DNA from: DATBSK01 sp964501785
GTDB lineage: Bacteria; Actinomycetota; Acidimicrobiia; IMCC26256; PALSA-555
Length of the DNA: 64,000 nucleotides
Assembly: GCA_964501785.1 (NCBI GenBank)
Contig: CAZCUD010000005.1
Coordinates: forward strand, 186,001-250,000
Direction: 5' to 3'
The notes beneath the pieces are model-generated. The model was not told the DNA's origin and searched no databases. It worked only from the letters and a program-made list of their open reading frames with translations. The translations under genes and the position numbers were made by a program. Every line of letters starts with the position of its first letter. Position 1 is the stretch's first letter. Shown here in pieces: positions 20,001-27,401 of this stretch.

Positions 20001-20196
20001 GCGGCGCGTCTCCCCAGAGTGCGTCGACCAGAGCGTCGACCGAGACGACGTGGTCGGCGTGGGTGACGAGGAGCCCGAGGAGCGTCCGCTCCTTGACCCC
20101 ATGAGGAACGACCTCCACCCCGCCGACCCGCGCGGTGACCGGCCCGAGGACCGACACCTCGACACGTCGTGGGTCGGTGTCCCCCGCCACGACCAC
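17074..20196 (-). CDS. Membrane-tethered BTAD/SARP regulator fused to a WD40-like propeller
   Basis: The 1040-residue protein has an OmpR-type winged helix (about residues 10-105: VLGPVTARVGG, DALWGDAPPRSAEKSLQIYV) and a bacterial transcriptional activation domain (about 115-265). One membrane helix sits at about 307-329. The linker DTDLSLLLAVQARRLHR and a WD40/YVTN-like propeller (about 370-1000) follow. It ends with the ACQLAG...LTRAEW...LPGRRYDPAC motif of large WD40 regulators. The NTPase domain usually found between BTAD and WD40 is missing. The likely topology is a cytoplasmic DNA-binding domain and an extracytoplasmic sensor, like CadC/ToxR. It is divergent from a secreted propeller gene that may be its target. 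Confidence 0.85.
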   Translation of the reverse strand: MVVAGDTDPRRVEVSVLGPVTARVGGVEVVPHGVKERTLLGLLVTHADHVVSVDALVDALWGDAPPRSAEKSLQIYVARLRRTLEPDQPRGGPFRVLTTEGSGYRLRIDPDAVDAGRFVERVGAGRARLAAGDAGGAVDTLHDALSLWRGRPYDDVAEADFVALERTRLGEQRAAAFEDFTSAQLELGRSSELVPALEAAVDAEPFRERLWMNLMLALYRAGRQADALRTFQRARSMLVEELGVEPGPELRDLEAAILDHDRNLLVEPRPGAVSTPAGRDDVDLEWLESLWDDLSTGRRRIVSTRRLRVLVGSIAAALVAVVVVGLIAVDRSSDADRSESQASRSDTVADASRLAARARGSVPGDTDLSLLLAVQARRLHRSPSTDGALEAALAATPPGLEHSVAVGPDAGLAAVTHDGRRVAVPLANGGVELVELRTGQRTTRPPTRASSPGVAASFSADDRRLAVAGEDGRVRILDASGRPALPPIEAGPGPALAVFDPTDSDVLFTTAGDGSVSAWDLSAGRADRRSLGVVPRTGNDALPTSLSVSADGSRLLVGEVEQGPSRVLDVANGSVVAEVDGAPGAIDAPGTQVATARGSTVDVVDLADGVTRSFPGLERPVASMDFDAAGDTLAVGDAVDSSVHVFDLTTGTEVGAPITMHRTTVAPLFLEDGRLFTRSAERVALLGARDSAVAAPGRVVGRSTGPVIAQAAIGRPRVATITSGGDGRVWTLGGQPVETTAGVGRRVVLYDSELRRQLTTDGAGDVEVADLDGAPIVSLGTPGLFVHGWSPDGELLVGGSADGIELRRVTDGGTERVAILQAHGATTPAAGQVGYLTTAWFSPDGRRVAILREQDGVATVYRTSDGRQEYAIELPGTQRLRALAFDTAGEQLAVAGGNERTGSGVIEVHDARTGRVQESFPLEYDPNGVAFVNGDRWFAALDVARFSRPDDPGASSIHLLDRATAQEIGQPLGFPAGASFGAAADGGRAFVVGSDRGFATVWDVDPDAWEATACQLAGRTLTRAEWERHLPGRRYDPACR

Positions 20197-20202
20197 GGTC
20201 GA

Positions 20203-20208
20203 AGTCTA
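20203..20208 (-). promoter_or_regulatory. -10 TAGACT, leaderless-type promoter of the BTAD-WD40 gene
   Basis: On the minus strand TAGACT ends 6 nt before the GTG start. It lies in the 132-bp divergent region shared with the propeller gene at 20329. Confidence 0.5.
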
Positions 20209-20328
20209 CGAACCGGCCTCCACGAGGGCTCCGCGGGCCGCGCAACCGACGCGCAACCGCTCCCCGGCACGGTGCGAGCACGCAGAGGGCGGCGATCTCG
20301 CGGCCCTCGACGACGAAGGGAGACGAGG

Positions 20329-21405
20329 ATGCACCGAAGCCCACCGAGATGGGTCGTCGTGACCGCGCTCGTGCTGGGGGCCCTGGCGACCGGAGGGACG
20401 GGCGCGGGGGCCGCCGGCTCCGCCGAAGGGACCTTCAGCGACCACGTGGAGGCGACGGTCCTCGTCGCCCCGTCGGACGATCCGGTCTCGAGGTCGCTCA
20501 CCAACATCGCCGCCGCGCCCAACGGCGTCTGGGTGGTCGGGCACCGCTCGGGCATCGTGACGCGGATCGATCCGACGACGAACGAGGTCGCGGCCACGAT
20601 CGACGTGCCGGTCCCTGGATGCGTGCCGGGCGGCTGCAGCGGCCTCACGTTCATCGGGGCCGACCGCCGATCCGTCTGGGTCGCCAACATGGAGACGCTG
20701 AGCTGGGTTCACATCGACCCGAGGACGAACGAGATCGTCGGTTCGGTCCCGGCACCGGCTCTGGTGGACACCCTTGCGCCGCCCCTGCTCGACGGCTCCG
20801 ACATGTGGGCCGTGCTCGACCGCGCGGCGGGTGCCATCGCGCGAGTGAGTGGTCGGACGCACGAGGTGACGAAGACGATCGCCGTCGACGCTCCGGTGTT
20901 CGAGGTTCTGGCGCGCCAGGGGCACGACCTCTGGGTCGCGACGTCGGACCCGGCGACGGGAGCCGCGAACCTCCGCCGCTACGACACGCGCACGGGCGAG
21001 GTCGTCCTCGACGTGCCCGACCCGATCGGCGGACGCACCATCTCCTACCGGGGCCTGATCGCCGGTGGCGACCTGTGGGTGAGCCCGAACCTCACCACGC
21101 GAGTCGTGCGCATCGACGGTGAGACGGGCGGCACGGTCGCCGACCTCGACTTCGGCTCGGGGATCGCTGCGTACCTCGGCACCGGAGACGGCGCGGTGTG
21201 GATGCGGCACACCACGACTCCGGAGGGGGCGCCCAACACCATGCCGTGGACCCCGCAGCATCTCCAGCGGATCGACCTCCGCACGAACGAGGTGAGCCCG
21301 ATCGCCCTCCCCGACGCGGAGTGGCAGTCCGGTGTCGCGCACACGCGGGGCTCGCTGTGGGTCGGCGACTGGACCGCGGGCGTCGTCTACCGCACCGACC
21401 TGTAG
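20329..21405 (+). CDS. Secreted beta-propeller (streptogramin-lyase/YVTN-like)
   Basis: The 358-residue protein starts at the ATG of MHRSPPRW after GGGAGACGAGG. A signal peptide runs to about residue 28 (GAGAAGSAEG). The repeated blades have patterns such as GVWVVGHRSGIVTRIDPTTNEV, read in two parts, and WVANMETLSWVHIDPRTNEI. It ends VVYRTDL and therefore lacks the FTG tag. It is divergent from the membrane BTAD-WD40 regulator, so paired sensing or regulation is plausible but unproven. Confidence 0.82.
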   Translation: MHRSPPRWVVVTALVLGALATGGTGAGAAGSAEGTFSDHVEATVLVAPSDDPVSRSLTNIAAAPNGVWVVGHRSGIVTRIDPTTNEVAATIDVPVPGCVPGGCSGLTFIGADRRSVWVANMETLSWVHIDPRTNEIVGSVPAPALVDTLAPPLLDGSDMWAVLDRAAGAIARVSGRTHEVTKTIAVDAPVFEVLARQGHDLWVATSDPATGAANLRRYDTRTGEVVLDVPDPIGGRTISYRGLIAGGDLWVSPNLTTRVVRIDGETGGTVADLDFGSGIAAYLGTGDGAVWMRHTTTPEGAPNTMPWTPQHLQRIDLRTNEVSPIALPDAEWQSGVAHTRGSLWVGDWTAGVVYRTDL

Positions 21406-21446
21406 CACGACGGTGGGAGGTGGCGACCGGCCACCTCCCACCGCAC

Positions 21447-21452
21447 TACGTT
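21447..21452 (+). promoter_or_regulatory. -10 TACGTT, near-leaderless promoter
   Basis: TACGTT ends 9 nt before the ATG of the quinone oxidoreductase gene. Confidence 0.45.
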
Positions 21453-21461
21453 GCTGCGCCG

Positions 21462-22517
21462 ATGAGCGAAACGATGCAGGCGTGGCGGGTCCACGAGTAC
21501 GGGCAGCCGCTCGAGGTGCTCCAGCTCGACGAGGTGCCGGTGCCCGAGCCCGAAGCCGGTGAAGTGCGGGTGCGCGTGCAGGCGATCCCGATGAACCTCA
21601 ACGACCTCGAGCGGATCACCGGCGCCAACATGATGGTGCGCCCCGAGCTGCCCTACCCGCCCGGCATGGAGGTGATGGGCGTCGTCGAGGCGTGCGGCGA
21701 GGGCACCGACTCCTGGCAGGGGAAGAGGGTCGTCGCGACCACCAAGCAGGCGATCGGCGGCTACGCCGAAGCCGCGATCTGTCCGGCGATCTCGATGTTC
21801 GAGATGCCCGACGACATCGGGCTCCCCGACGCGGCCGCGCTGTACTTCCCGTTCCACCTGGCATGGCTCGGGCTGTTCGACCGGGCCGAGCTTCGCGCGG
21901 GCGAGGCGGTGCTGATCCACGCCGCGGCCGGCGGCTCGGGCAGCGCCGCGGTGCAGCTCGCCGCGAACGCCGGCGCTCGAGTCTTCGCGACCGCCGGCAG
22001 CGACGAGAAGGTGGCGGTGTGCCGCGAGCTCGGTGCCGACGTCGCGATCAACTACAACACGGCCGACTTCGCCGAGGTCGTGATGGCCGAGACCGAGAAC
22101 CGGGGCGTCGACGTGGTGTTCGACAACGTCGGAGCCGCGGTGTTCGAGGCGTCGCTCAAGGTGACCGCGTACGACGGCCGCTACCTGATGATGGGGTTCG
22201 CCTCCGACAAGTCGAAGGTCGACGAGCCGTTCGTCGTGCCGCGTGCGATCGCCGCGGGCAACCTCAAGCTCTGCGGCGTGCTGCTCTCCTACGCCGACCC
22301 GGGTGTGGCGACGTTCGTGAAGCAGGCGATGGGCTTCAACTTCGTCGGCCGCGAGGTGGGCGAGCGCATCACCCGCGAGGTGCTGGAGCTCGTGCGGGCG
22401 GGCAAGGTCCGCCCCGTGATCGGGGCGGTGCACCCGTTCGACGCGGTGCCCCAGGCGATCGACGACCTCGCGAACCGGCGGACGACCGGTCGGGTCGTCG
22501 TGCGGCTCGGGGGCTGA
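21462..22517 (+). CDS. NADPH:quinone oxidoreductase family (MDR superfamily)
   Basis: The 351-residue protein has the GroES-like N-terminal fold (EVPVPEPEAGEVRVRVQAIPMNLND), a catalytic-region PYPPGMEVMGVVEACGEG, and a Rossmann NADPH site (AAAGGSGSAAVQLAANAGARVFAT). No zinc ligands are visible, which fits quinone oxidoreductases and enoyl reductases and not alcohol dehydrogenases. The substrate cannot be predicted. It appears to be a single-gene unit with a near-leaderless promoter. Confidence 0.9.
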   Translation: MSETMQAWRVHEYGQPLEVLQLDEVPVPEPEAGEVRVRVQAIPMNLNDLERITGANMMVRPELPYPPGMEVMGVVEACGEGTDSWQGKRVVATTKQAIGGYAEAAICPAISMFEMPDDIGLPDAAALYFPFHLAWLGLFDRAELRAGEAVLIHAAAGGSGSAAVQLAANAGARVFATAGSDEKVAVCRELGADVAINYNTADFAEVVMAETENRGVDVVFDNVGAAVFEASLKVTAYDGRYLMMGFASDKSKVDEPFVVPRAIAAGNLKLCGVLLSYADPGVATFVKQAMGFNFVGREVGERITREVLELVRAGKVRPVIGAVHPFDAVPQAIDDLANRRTTGRVVVRLGG

Positions 22518-22524
22518 TCGCCGC

Positions 22525-22911
22525 CTACGACGTGGCGGGCGCGCTCCGTGCCCGGCGCGCGCAGAGCCACTTGTCGATCAGGCGCCAGCCATAGGCGGTC
22601 AGGACCATCCAGGCCACGAACACGACCGTGAAGATCGAGACCGTCGGCCGGTCGGTGAACGCGCCGCGCAGGATCGACATGACGACGGTGCCCGCGGCGA
22701 GGGTGATCGTGAGCCGCACCCACATCTTGTCGGGTGCGGTGTAGAGCTTCGACAGCAGTGCCACGCCGTACCAGCCGACCGCGATCGGCCACAGCACGAG
22801 GAAGAACCAGTCCGCGCCGTCGTTGATGTTGTGCCGGCCGGCGCCGACGAAGATGAACGAGACGATGCACGCGAGGTCGAGCGTGGGGGCGAGCCACCAG
22901 CGACGGGTCAT
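22525..22911 (-). CDS. DUF3054-like membrane protein
   Basis: The 128-residue protein has four predicted membrane helices. It has the DUF3054-like motif FVGAGRHNI in its first third, then WPIAVGWYG, and a C-terminal tail rich in Arg and Ala. The function is unknown. It is convergent with the oxidoreductase gene, with 7 nt between the stop codons. Confidence 0.75.
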   Translation of the reverse strand: MTRRWWLAPTLDLACIVSFIFVGAGRHNINDGADWFFLVLWPIAVGWYGVALLSKLYTAPDKMWVRLTITLAAGTVVMSILRGAFTDRPTVSIFTVVFVAWMVLTAYGWRLIDKWLCARRARSAPATS

Positions 22912-22954
22912 TCGAAGCTCCCTTGTGGTCCGTTGGCGCGGACGGTCGTGTCGG

Positions 22955-23227
22955 TCAGGTGAGCAGGGTCGCCAGACCCCAGATGAACACGATCAGGCCG
23001 ACGAGCATGAACGTGACGGTTCGGGTGACCGGCGCCTCGGCGAGCACGCCTCGGCTCGCCTCGGCCTCCTTGCGGACGGGGCTGCCGGGACGGCTGCGCA
23101 CCACCGCAGCCTTGGCGGCGGCCTGCCGGTCGCGGCGGCGCCGGAGGAGTGCGAACGCGTTGGCACCGAACAAGGCGGCACCGAGCGCGGTGACCAGCTC
23201 GAGCAGGATCTCCTCGTACAGGTGCAC
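22955..23227 (-). CDS. Small two-helix membrane protein
   Basis: The 90-residue protein has an N-terminal helix (EEILLELVTALGAALFGANA), a basic segment RRRRDRQAAAK, and a C-terminal hydrophobic helix (TFMLVGLIVFIWGLATLL). It starts at GTG with a -10 TACCAT 6 nt upstream. I do not recognise the family. Confidence 0.6.
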   Translation of the reverse strand: MHLYEEILLELVTALGAALFGANAFALLRRRRDRQAAAKAAVVRSRPGSPVRKEAEASRGVLAEAPVTRTVTFMLVGLIVFIWGLATLLT

Positions 23228-23233
23228 GGCGGA

Positions 23234-23239
23234 ATGGTA
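23234..23239 (-). promoter_or_regulatory. -10 TACCAT, leaderless-type promoter
   Basis: On the minus strand TACCAT ends 6 nt before the GTG of the 90-residue membrane protein. Confidence 0.45.
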
Positions 23240-23303
23240 CGGCGAGGCCCCGAGCCCGGGCCCACCCGGCGCCTGCCCGGCGAAGGAGTCGGATGGCGAA
23301 GCC

Positions 23304-23822
23304 CTAGATGCCGGGCCCGCCGGGCTTGAACACCATCAGGATCAGGATGACCACCATCATCACGTTGAGCACCGGCCCCACCACGGCGAGCTTCTTGCCG
23401 AGCTGCTCCATCTCCGCGACCTGGGGCGGCGGTCCCCCGGCGGGCGGCGGACCGGCGTTCATCTCCTCCATGAGCACGATCATCCTGCGAGCCGACGGCC
23501 ACAGGATCCCGTGCGAGAGCCCGATGGCGATGAGGAAGAGCAGCATCGCGAGCCAGACCCAGGTCTGGCCGAAGTCGATGACGTTGTCGCCGATCAGCAC
23601 GAGCACGATGCCGAGCACGAAGACGGCGTAGATGAAGTACTCGCCGATGCGCGACACGAGCATGTTCGCTCGAGTGATCGCCAGGCCCTCGGGCCCCTTG
23701 TACTGGGCCGACTGCGCCCCGTAGATGCCGTTGAAGAACACCGAGCCGAACCCGATGATGGCGCACAGGATGTGCAGCACCAGCACGATCTTGTAGGCGT
23801 CGCTCATGTAGGCAGCGAGCAC
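23304..23822 (-). CDS. DUF2269-like integral membrane protein
   Basis: The 172-residue protein has four membrane helices. The first contains KIVLVLHILCAIIGFGSVFF. A Pro-rich loop (PPPAGGPPP) precedes the last helix, and the C-terminus is FKPGGPGI. This fits the DUF2269 family of predicted membrane proteins. The start may be the GTG at 23822 or the ATG of MSDAYK at 23807. The function is unknown. Confidence 0.72.
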   Translation of the reverse strand: MLAAYMSDAYKIVLVLHILCAIIGFGSVFFNGIYGAQSAQYKGPEGLAITRANMLVSRIGEYFIYAVFVLGIVLVLIGDNVIDFGQTWVWLAMLLFLIAIGLSHGILWPSARRMIVLMEEMNAGPPPAGGPPPQVAEMEQLGKKLAVVGPVLNVMMVVILILMVFKPGGPGI

Positions 23823-23892
23823 GTCTGACCCCCCGTTTCCCCTCGGTCGTCTCCGGCTGTCAGCGGTCGGCCGGTCTCGGACGAGCGCATCC

Positions 23893-23898
23893 TATTGT
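23893..23898 (+). promoter_or_regulatory. -10 TATTGT of nucS, leaderless-type
   Basis: TATTGT ends 6 nt before the nucS GTG, and no ribosome site is present. Confidence 0.55.
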
Positions 23899-23904
23899 CG
23901 GCCC

Positions 23905-24564
23905 GTGCGCCTCGTCGTCGCCGACTGCACCGTCGAGTACGCCGGCCGTCTCGGCGCTCGTCTGCCCCGCGCCAACCGACTGCTGCTGTTCAAGGCCGAC
24001 GGCTCGCTCGCGGTGCACGCCGACACCAAGGCGTACAAGCCGCTCAACTGGATGAACCCGCCGTGCACGATCACCGAGGGCGACGGCACGGTCACGGTCG
24101 CGAACCCGAAGGGCGAGACGCTGGTCATCGAGCTGCACGAGGTGCTCTTCGACGAGCGCTTCGAGCTCGGCGACGACCCCGGGCTCGCCAAGGACGGTGT
24201 GGAGGCCGAGCTCCAGGAGCTGCTCGCGGCACGCGTGCAGGCGCTGCGGGACGACTACCGGCTCGTGCGGCGCGAGTACCCGACCGACCTCGGCCCCGTC
24301 GACCTGCTCTGTCGCGACGGCGACGGGCGCGCGGTGGTGGTCGAGGTGAAGCGGGTGGGTGAGATCGCCGGGGTCGAGCAGCTGCTGCGCTACCAGGAGC
24401 GGCTCGACCGCGACGGCACCCTCGCGCCGACGCGGGGCGTGTTCGTCGCGACGCGGATCAAGCCCCAGGCGCGGGTCTTCGCCGAGAGCCGCGGTGTGGA
24501 GTGCGTCGAGATCGACCTCGACGAGCTGCGGGCCGACCGACCGGCCGACCTCAAGCTGTTCTAG
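23905..24564 (+). CDS. nucS: NucS (EndoMS) mismatch-specific endonuclease
   Basis: NucS cuts both strands at mismatches and replaces MutS/MutL repair in most actinobacteria and some archaea. The 219-residue protein has the N-terminal dimerisation/DNA-binding domain (MRLVVADCTVEYAGRLGARL). The RecB-like nuclease motif has GPVDLLCRDGDGRAVVVEVK (the Asp and Glu-X-Lys catalytic residues). The C-terminus is DLKLF. In known NucS proteins a terminal hydrophobic motif of this kind binds the beta clamp. Confidence 0.96.
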   Translation: MRLVVADCTVEYAGRLGARLPRANRLLLFKADGSLAVHADTKAYKPLNWMNPPCTITEGDGTVTVANPKGETLVIELHEVLFDERFELGDDPGLAKDGVEAELQELLAARVQALRDDYRLVRREYPTDLGPVDLLCRDGDGRAVVVEVKRVGEIAGVEQLLRYQERLDRDGTLAPTRGVFVATRIKPQARVFAESRGVECVEIDLDELRADRPADLKLF

Positions 24565-24574
24565 GCGAGCACGC

Positions 24575-24605
24575 GGCCGTGGCGTGGTCGACCCACGCCA
24601 CGGCC
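24575..24605. terminator. Bidirectional terminator hairpin
   Basis: Two 13-bp arms, GGCCGTGGCGTGG (24575-24587) and its exact complement (24593-24605), enclose the loop TCGAC. The hairpin lies 10 nt after nucS and 16 nt beyond the stop of the convergent small gene. Confidence 0.85.
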
Positions 24606-24621
24606 GGCGATGCCCGTCCTC

Positions 24622-24804
24622 CTACAGAAGTGCCAGTCGGTCCCAGAACGTCGGGAAGACGAACGCAGCCAGGCCGAGACCGACCAGCTGGACCCGCTCC
24701 CCGCCCGGCTTGAGCCCGACGCCGCCCGCGATGAAGAGCACGAGCGCGATCGCGTAGAAGATGAACTGCCAGGTGTTGCCCATGAGCTCGAGTGCGAGCG
24801 CCAC
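24622..24804 (-). CDS. Small two-helix membrane protein
   Basis: The 60-residue protein starts at GTG preceded by AGGAAGGGG. It has two hydrophobic helices (FIFYAIALVLFIAGGVGL and VGLGLAAFVFPTFWDRL) joined by KPGGERVQ. It is followed by the strong hairpin shared with nucS. I do not recognise the family; a start at the ATG 24783 is possible. Confidence 0.6.
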   Translation of the reverse strand: MALALELMGNTWQFIFYAIALVLFIAGGVGLKPGGERVQLVGLGLAAFVFPTFWDRLALL

Positions 24805-24977
24805 GGTGACCCCTTCCTGTTCAGGTCAGAAAGCTCGTGTGAGAGCTGCGTCGCGCCTCACGAGCACGCGACGCCGGATCGACGATATTGAAGGGGTCCG
24901 GCGAGATGGTGGATTTCCGTCAGGTCGCTGACACGTGGGAGGCCACGCAACACCAGCATCAGGGGCCACAGAGCGCC

Positions 24978-24983
24978 TAGCCT
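24978..24983 (+). promoter_or_regulatory. -10 TAGCCT upstream of the sulfotransferase gene
   Basis: TAGCCT ends 10 nt before the ATG, giving a leader of only a few bases. Confidence 0.45.
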
Positions 24984-24993
24984 GGTCGCCCCT

Positions 24994-26154
24994 ATGGATG
25001 CCGCCCGCCTCGTCGAGGACGCCTGCGAGCAGACCGGCCTCGACGACTTCGGTGCCGAGGGCTGGCGCGAGGGACTCGAGGTCTTCACCGCCGCGCTCGA
25101 CGACGAGGGTGCGCTCTCCGACCTCGGCGAGGTCGCGATCGCGGCCCAGATCAGCACCAACCTGGTGAACCGGCTGCGCGTGACGGCCTGGCTGGCGGAG
25201 CACCCCGGGGCCCTCGACGCACCCGTCGAGCGACCGATCATCGTGCTCGGGCTCCCCCGCACCGGCACGACGCTGCTCTCCGAGCTGCTGCACCGCGACC
25301 CGGCCAACCGCTCGCTGCTCCGGTGGGAGGCGCTCGACTCGGTGCCGCCGCCGCGGGCCGACGAGCTGCACACCGATCCCCGCGTCGAGGCCGCACGCGC
25401 GAGCAACGAGGCGATGGACGCGATCAACCCGGAGTTCAAGGCGATCCACTACGAGGCACCCGACGGTCCCACCGAGGACGTCGCGGTGTTCTCCCAGGAC
25501 TTCAAGAGCCAGCTCTGGTCGGTCGTCGCGAACGTCGGCGCGTACGACGAGTGGCTGCTCGCGTGCGACCAGCGCAGCGCCTACGACTACCACCGGCGCG
25601 TCCTCGCGCTGCTCCAGTCGAGCGCCCCGGGTCGGTGGTCGCTGAAGACGCCGCAGCACTGCCTGGCGCTCGACCAGGTGGTCGCGCACTACCCCGACGC
25701 GCGCCTGGTCATGACGCATCGCGATCCGGTCGCGGTCGCCGGGTCGGTGTGCAGCCTCGCCCGGTCGCTCACCGGCACGTTCAGCGACGCCGATCACTCC
25801 CGGTCGATCAACCGCCGTTGGCTCCACATGACCCAGACGATGGTCGACCGGGTGGTCGAGTGGCGTGACGCCAACGGCGACGACCGGTTCGTCGACCTCG
25901 GGTACCAGGAGCTGATCACCGACCCCGTCGGTGCGCTGGGTCGCGCCTACGAGCGCTTCGGCGAGGAGCTGTCCCCCGAAGCCGAGGCCGCGATGCGCCG
26001 CTACATGGACGAGCACCCTCGCGGTGAGCACGGGAAGCACGCGTACAGCCTCGACGAGCTCGGGCTCGACGCGGGCGAGGTCGAGGAGCGCTTCGCCGGC
26101 TACCGCGCCCGCTTCGCGGCCGAGCTCGACGCCACGCAGGGACGGGTCGCGTGA
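24994..26154 (+). CDS. Sulfotransferase-family protein
   Basis: The 386-residue protein has the PAPS 5'-phosphosulfate loop PIIVLGLPRTGTTLLSELL (about residue 80) and the 3'-phosphate-site region LVMTHRDPVAVAGSVCSLAR. This fits the Sulfotransferase_3 family, common in actinobacteria and mycobacteria. The acceptor is unknown; glycolipids or polyketides are typical. The stop codon overlaps the GTG of the next gene (GTGA), so the two are probably coupled. Confidence 0.88.
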   Translation: MDAARLVEDACEQTGLDDFGAEGWREGLEVFTAALDDEGALSDLGEVAIAAQISTNLVNRLRVTAWLAEHPGALDAPVERPIIVLGLPRTGTTLLSELLHRDPANRSLLRWEALDSVPPPRADELHTDPRVEAARASNEAMDAINPEFKAIHYEAPDGPTEDVAVFSQDFKSQLWSVVANVGAYDEWLLACDQRSAYDYHRRVLALLQSSAPGRWSLKTPQHCLALDQVVAHYPDARLVMTHRDPVAVAGSVCSLARSLTGTFSDADHSRSINRRWLHMTQTMVDRVVEWRDANGDDRFVDLGYQELITDPVGALGRAYERFGEELSPEAEAAMRRYMDEHPRGEHGKHAYSLDELGLDAGEVEERFAGYRARFAAELDATQGRVA

Positions 26155-26771
26155 CCGGGCGGGTCGGCCTCCGGCGCTCGGTCGTGTTGGTCCTCGCCGC
26201 CGCGGCGGTGGTCGCGGCGGTCGCGCCCCGGGCCCGGGCCCAGACGCCCGCACCGGCGCCCGCCGACCCCGTCGCCGTCTACACCGAGCTGCTGCGCGAC
26301 GTGGCCGTCGCCGACGTGAACATGGCGTACGCCCTCAGCTGGGAGGCGGCCGGCGTGCAGGAGAACGGGCTCGCCACCCTGGCGGCCGAGAACGCGGCTC
26401 GGGCCCAGTTCATCGCCGCGGCCGAGGAGGCGCAGCGCCGCGAGGCGCTCGCCGAGTACTTGCGTGGCAGTCAGGGCGGAAGCGGGTCGAGCGCCGCCGG
26501 ACGTTCACGGTGCGCGGGCGACTTCGCGTGCTTCAAGGAGTGCACGCTCGACATCGAGAGCGACGGCAACTACGGCGCGATCAGCCCCGGCGGCACCTAC
26601 CGCGGGGCCTGGCAGTTCGACCAGCGCACGTGGGACTCCAACTCGGCCGCCTCGGGCCGCCACGACCTCGTCGGCGCCGATCCCGCGACGGCCGCGCCGG
26701 GCGACCAGGACGCGATCGCCTACGACCTGTACCAGCGCCGCGGCAACCAGCCGTGGGGCGGACGCTGCTGA
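26151..26771 (+). CDS. Secreted Rpf-like transglycosylase domain protein
   Basis: The 206-residue protein has a signal peptide (about residues 1-33, ending PRARAQ) and a helical spacer. A C-terminal lysozyme-like domain (about 120-206) of the resuscitation-promoting-factor type follows. It has CTLDIESDGNYGAISPGG with the putative catalytic Glu, and GAWQFDQRTWDS. It would cleave peptidoglycan glycan strands outside the membrane. It overlaps the sulfotransferase gene by 4 nt. Confidence 0.85.
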   Translation: MTGRVGLRRSVVLVLAAAAVVAAVAPRARAQTPAPAPADPVAVYTELLRDVAVADVNMAYALSWEAAGVQENGLATLAAENAARAQFIAAAEEAQRREALAEYLRGSQGGSGSSAAGRSRCAGDFACFKECTLDIESDGNYGAISPGGTYRGAWQFDQRTWDSNSAASGRHDLVGADPATAAPGDQDAIAYDLYQRRGNQPWGGRC

Positions 26772-26777
26772 CGCCGC

Positions 26778-27398
26778 TCAGCCCACCGGTGGGGTGAACG
26801 ACCGGCGCGCCGCCGTGCACTCCGCGCGCGCCGCACAGCCGGCGAGGTGGTCGTTGACGAGGCCGAGCGACTGCATGGCCGCGTAGGCCGTCGTCGGCCC
26901 GACGAACCGGAACCCGTAGCCCTTGAGCTCCTTCGCGAGCGCCTTCGACTCGGGCGTCTGGGCCTCGAGGTCGCCGAACCTCTCGGGTGCCGCTCGGCGG
27001 CGGCTCGGCTCGTGTGACCACACCACCTCGGCGAGGGTCCGGCCGTCGTCGTGCACCGCGAGCACGGCCCGGGCGTTGGCGATCGTCGCCTCGATCTTGC
27101 CGCGGTGCCGGACGATCGCCGCGTCGGAGAGCAACCGCCGCACGTCGCGCTCGCCGAAGCGCGCGACCTTCGCGGGGTCGAAGCCGGCGAAGGCGTTGCG
27201 AAACCCCTCGCGCTTGCGCAGGATCGTCAGCCACGAAAGGCCCGACTGGAACCCCTCGAGGCAGACCTTCTCGTAGAGCCGGATCTCGTCACCGACCGGG
27301 CGGCCCCACTCACGGTCGTGGTACTCCCGGTAGTCGTCGGGGGCGGCACCCCAGCGGCAGCGGCGCTTCCCGTCGGCGCCCCGAACCAGGTCGCCCAC
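26778..27398 (-). CDS. tag: DNA-3-methyladenine glycosylase I
   Basis: This enzyme removes 3-methyladenine in base excision repair. The 206-residue protein has RCRWG with the first zinc ligands and YREYHDREWGRPV. The substrate-binding segment is CLEGFQSGLSWLTILRKRE. It also has PTTAYAAMQSLGLVNDHLAG, with a following Cys completing the zinc snap. The start is GTG. It follows the chagasin-like gene by 3 nt on the same strand, so it is likely in the dnaB transcript. Confidence 0.95.
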   Translation of the reverse strand: MGDLVRGADGKRRCRWGAAPDDYREYHDREWGRPVGDEIRLYEKVCLEGFQSGLSWLTILRKREGFRNAFAGFDPAKVARFGERDVRRLLSDAAIVRHRGKIEATIANARAVLAVHDDGRTLAEVVWSHEPSRRRAAPERFGDLEAQTPESKALAKELKGYGFRFVGPTTAYAAMQSLGLVNDHLAGCAARAECTAARRSFTPPVG

Positions 27399-27401
27399 GA
27401 C

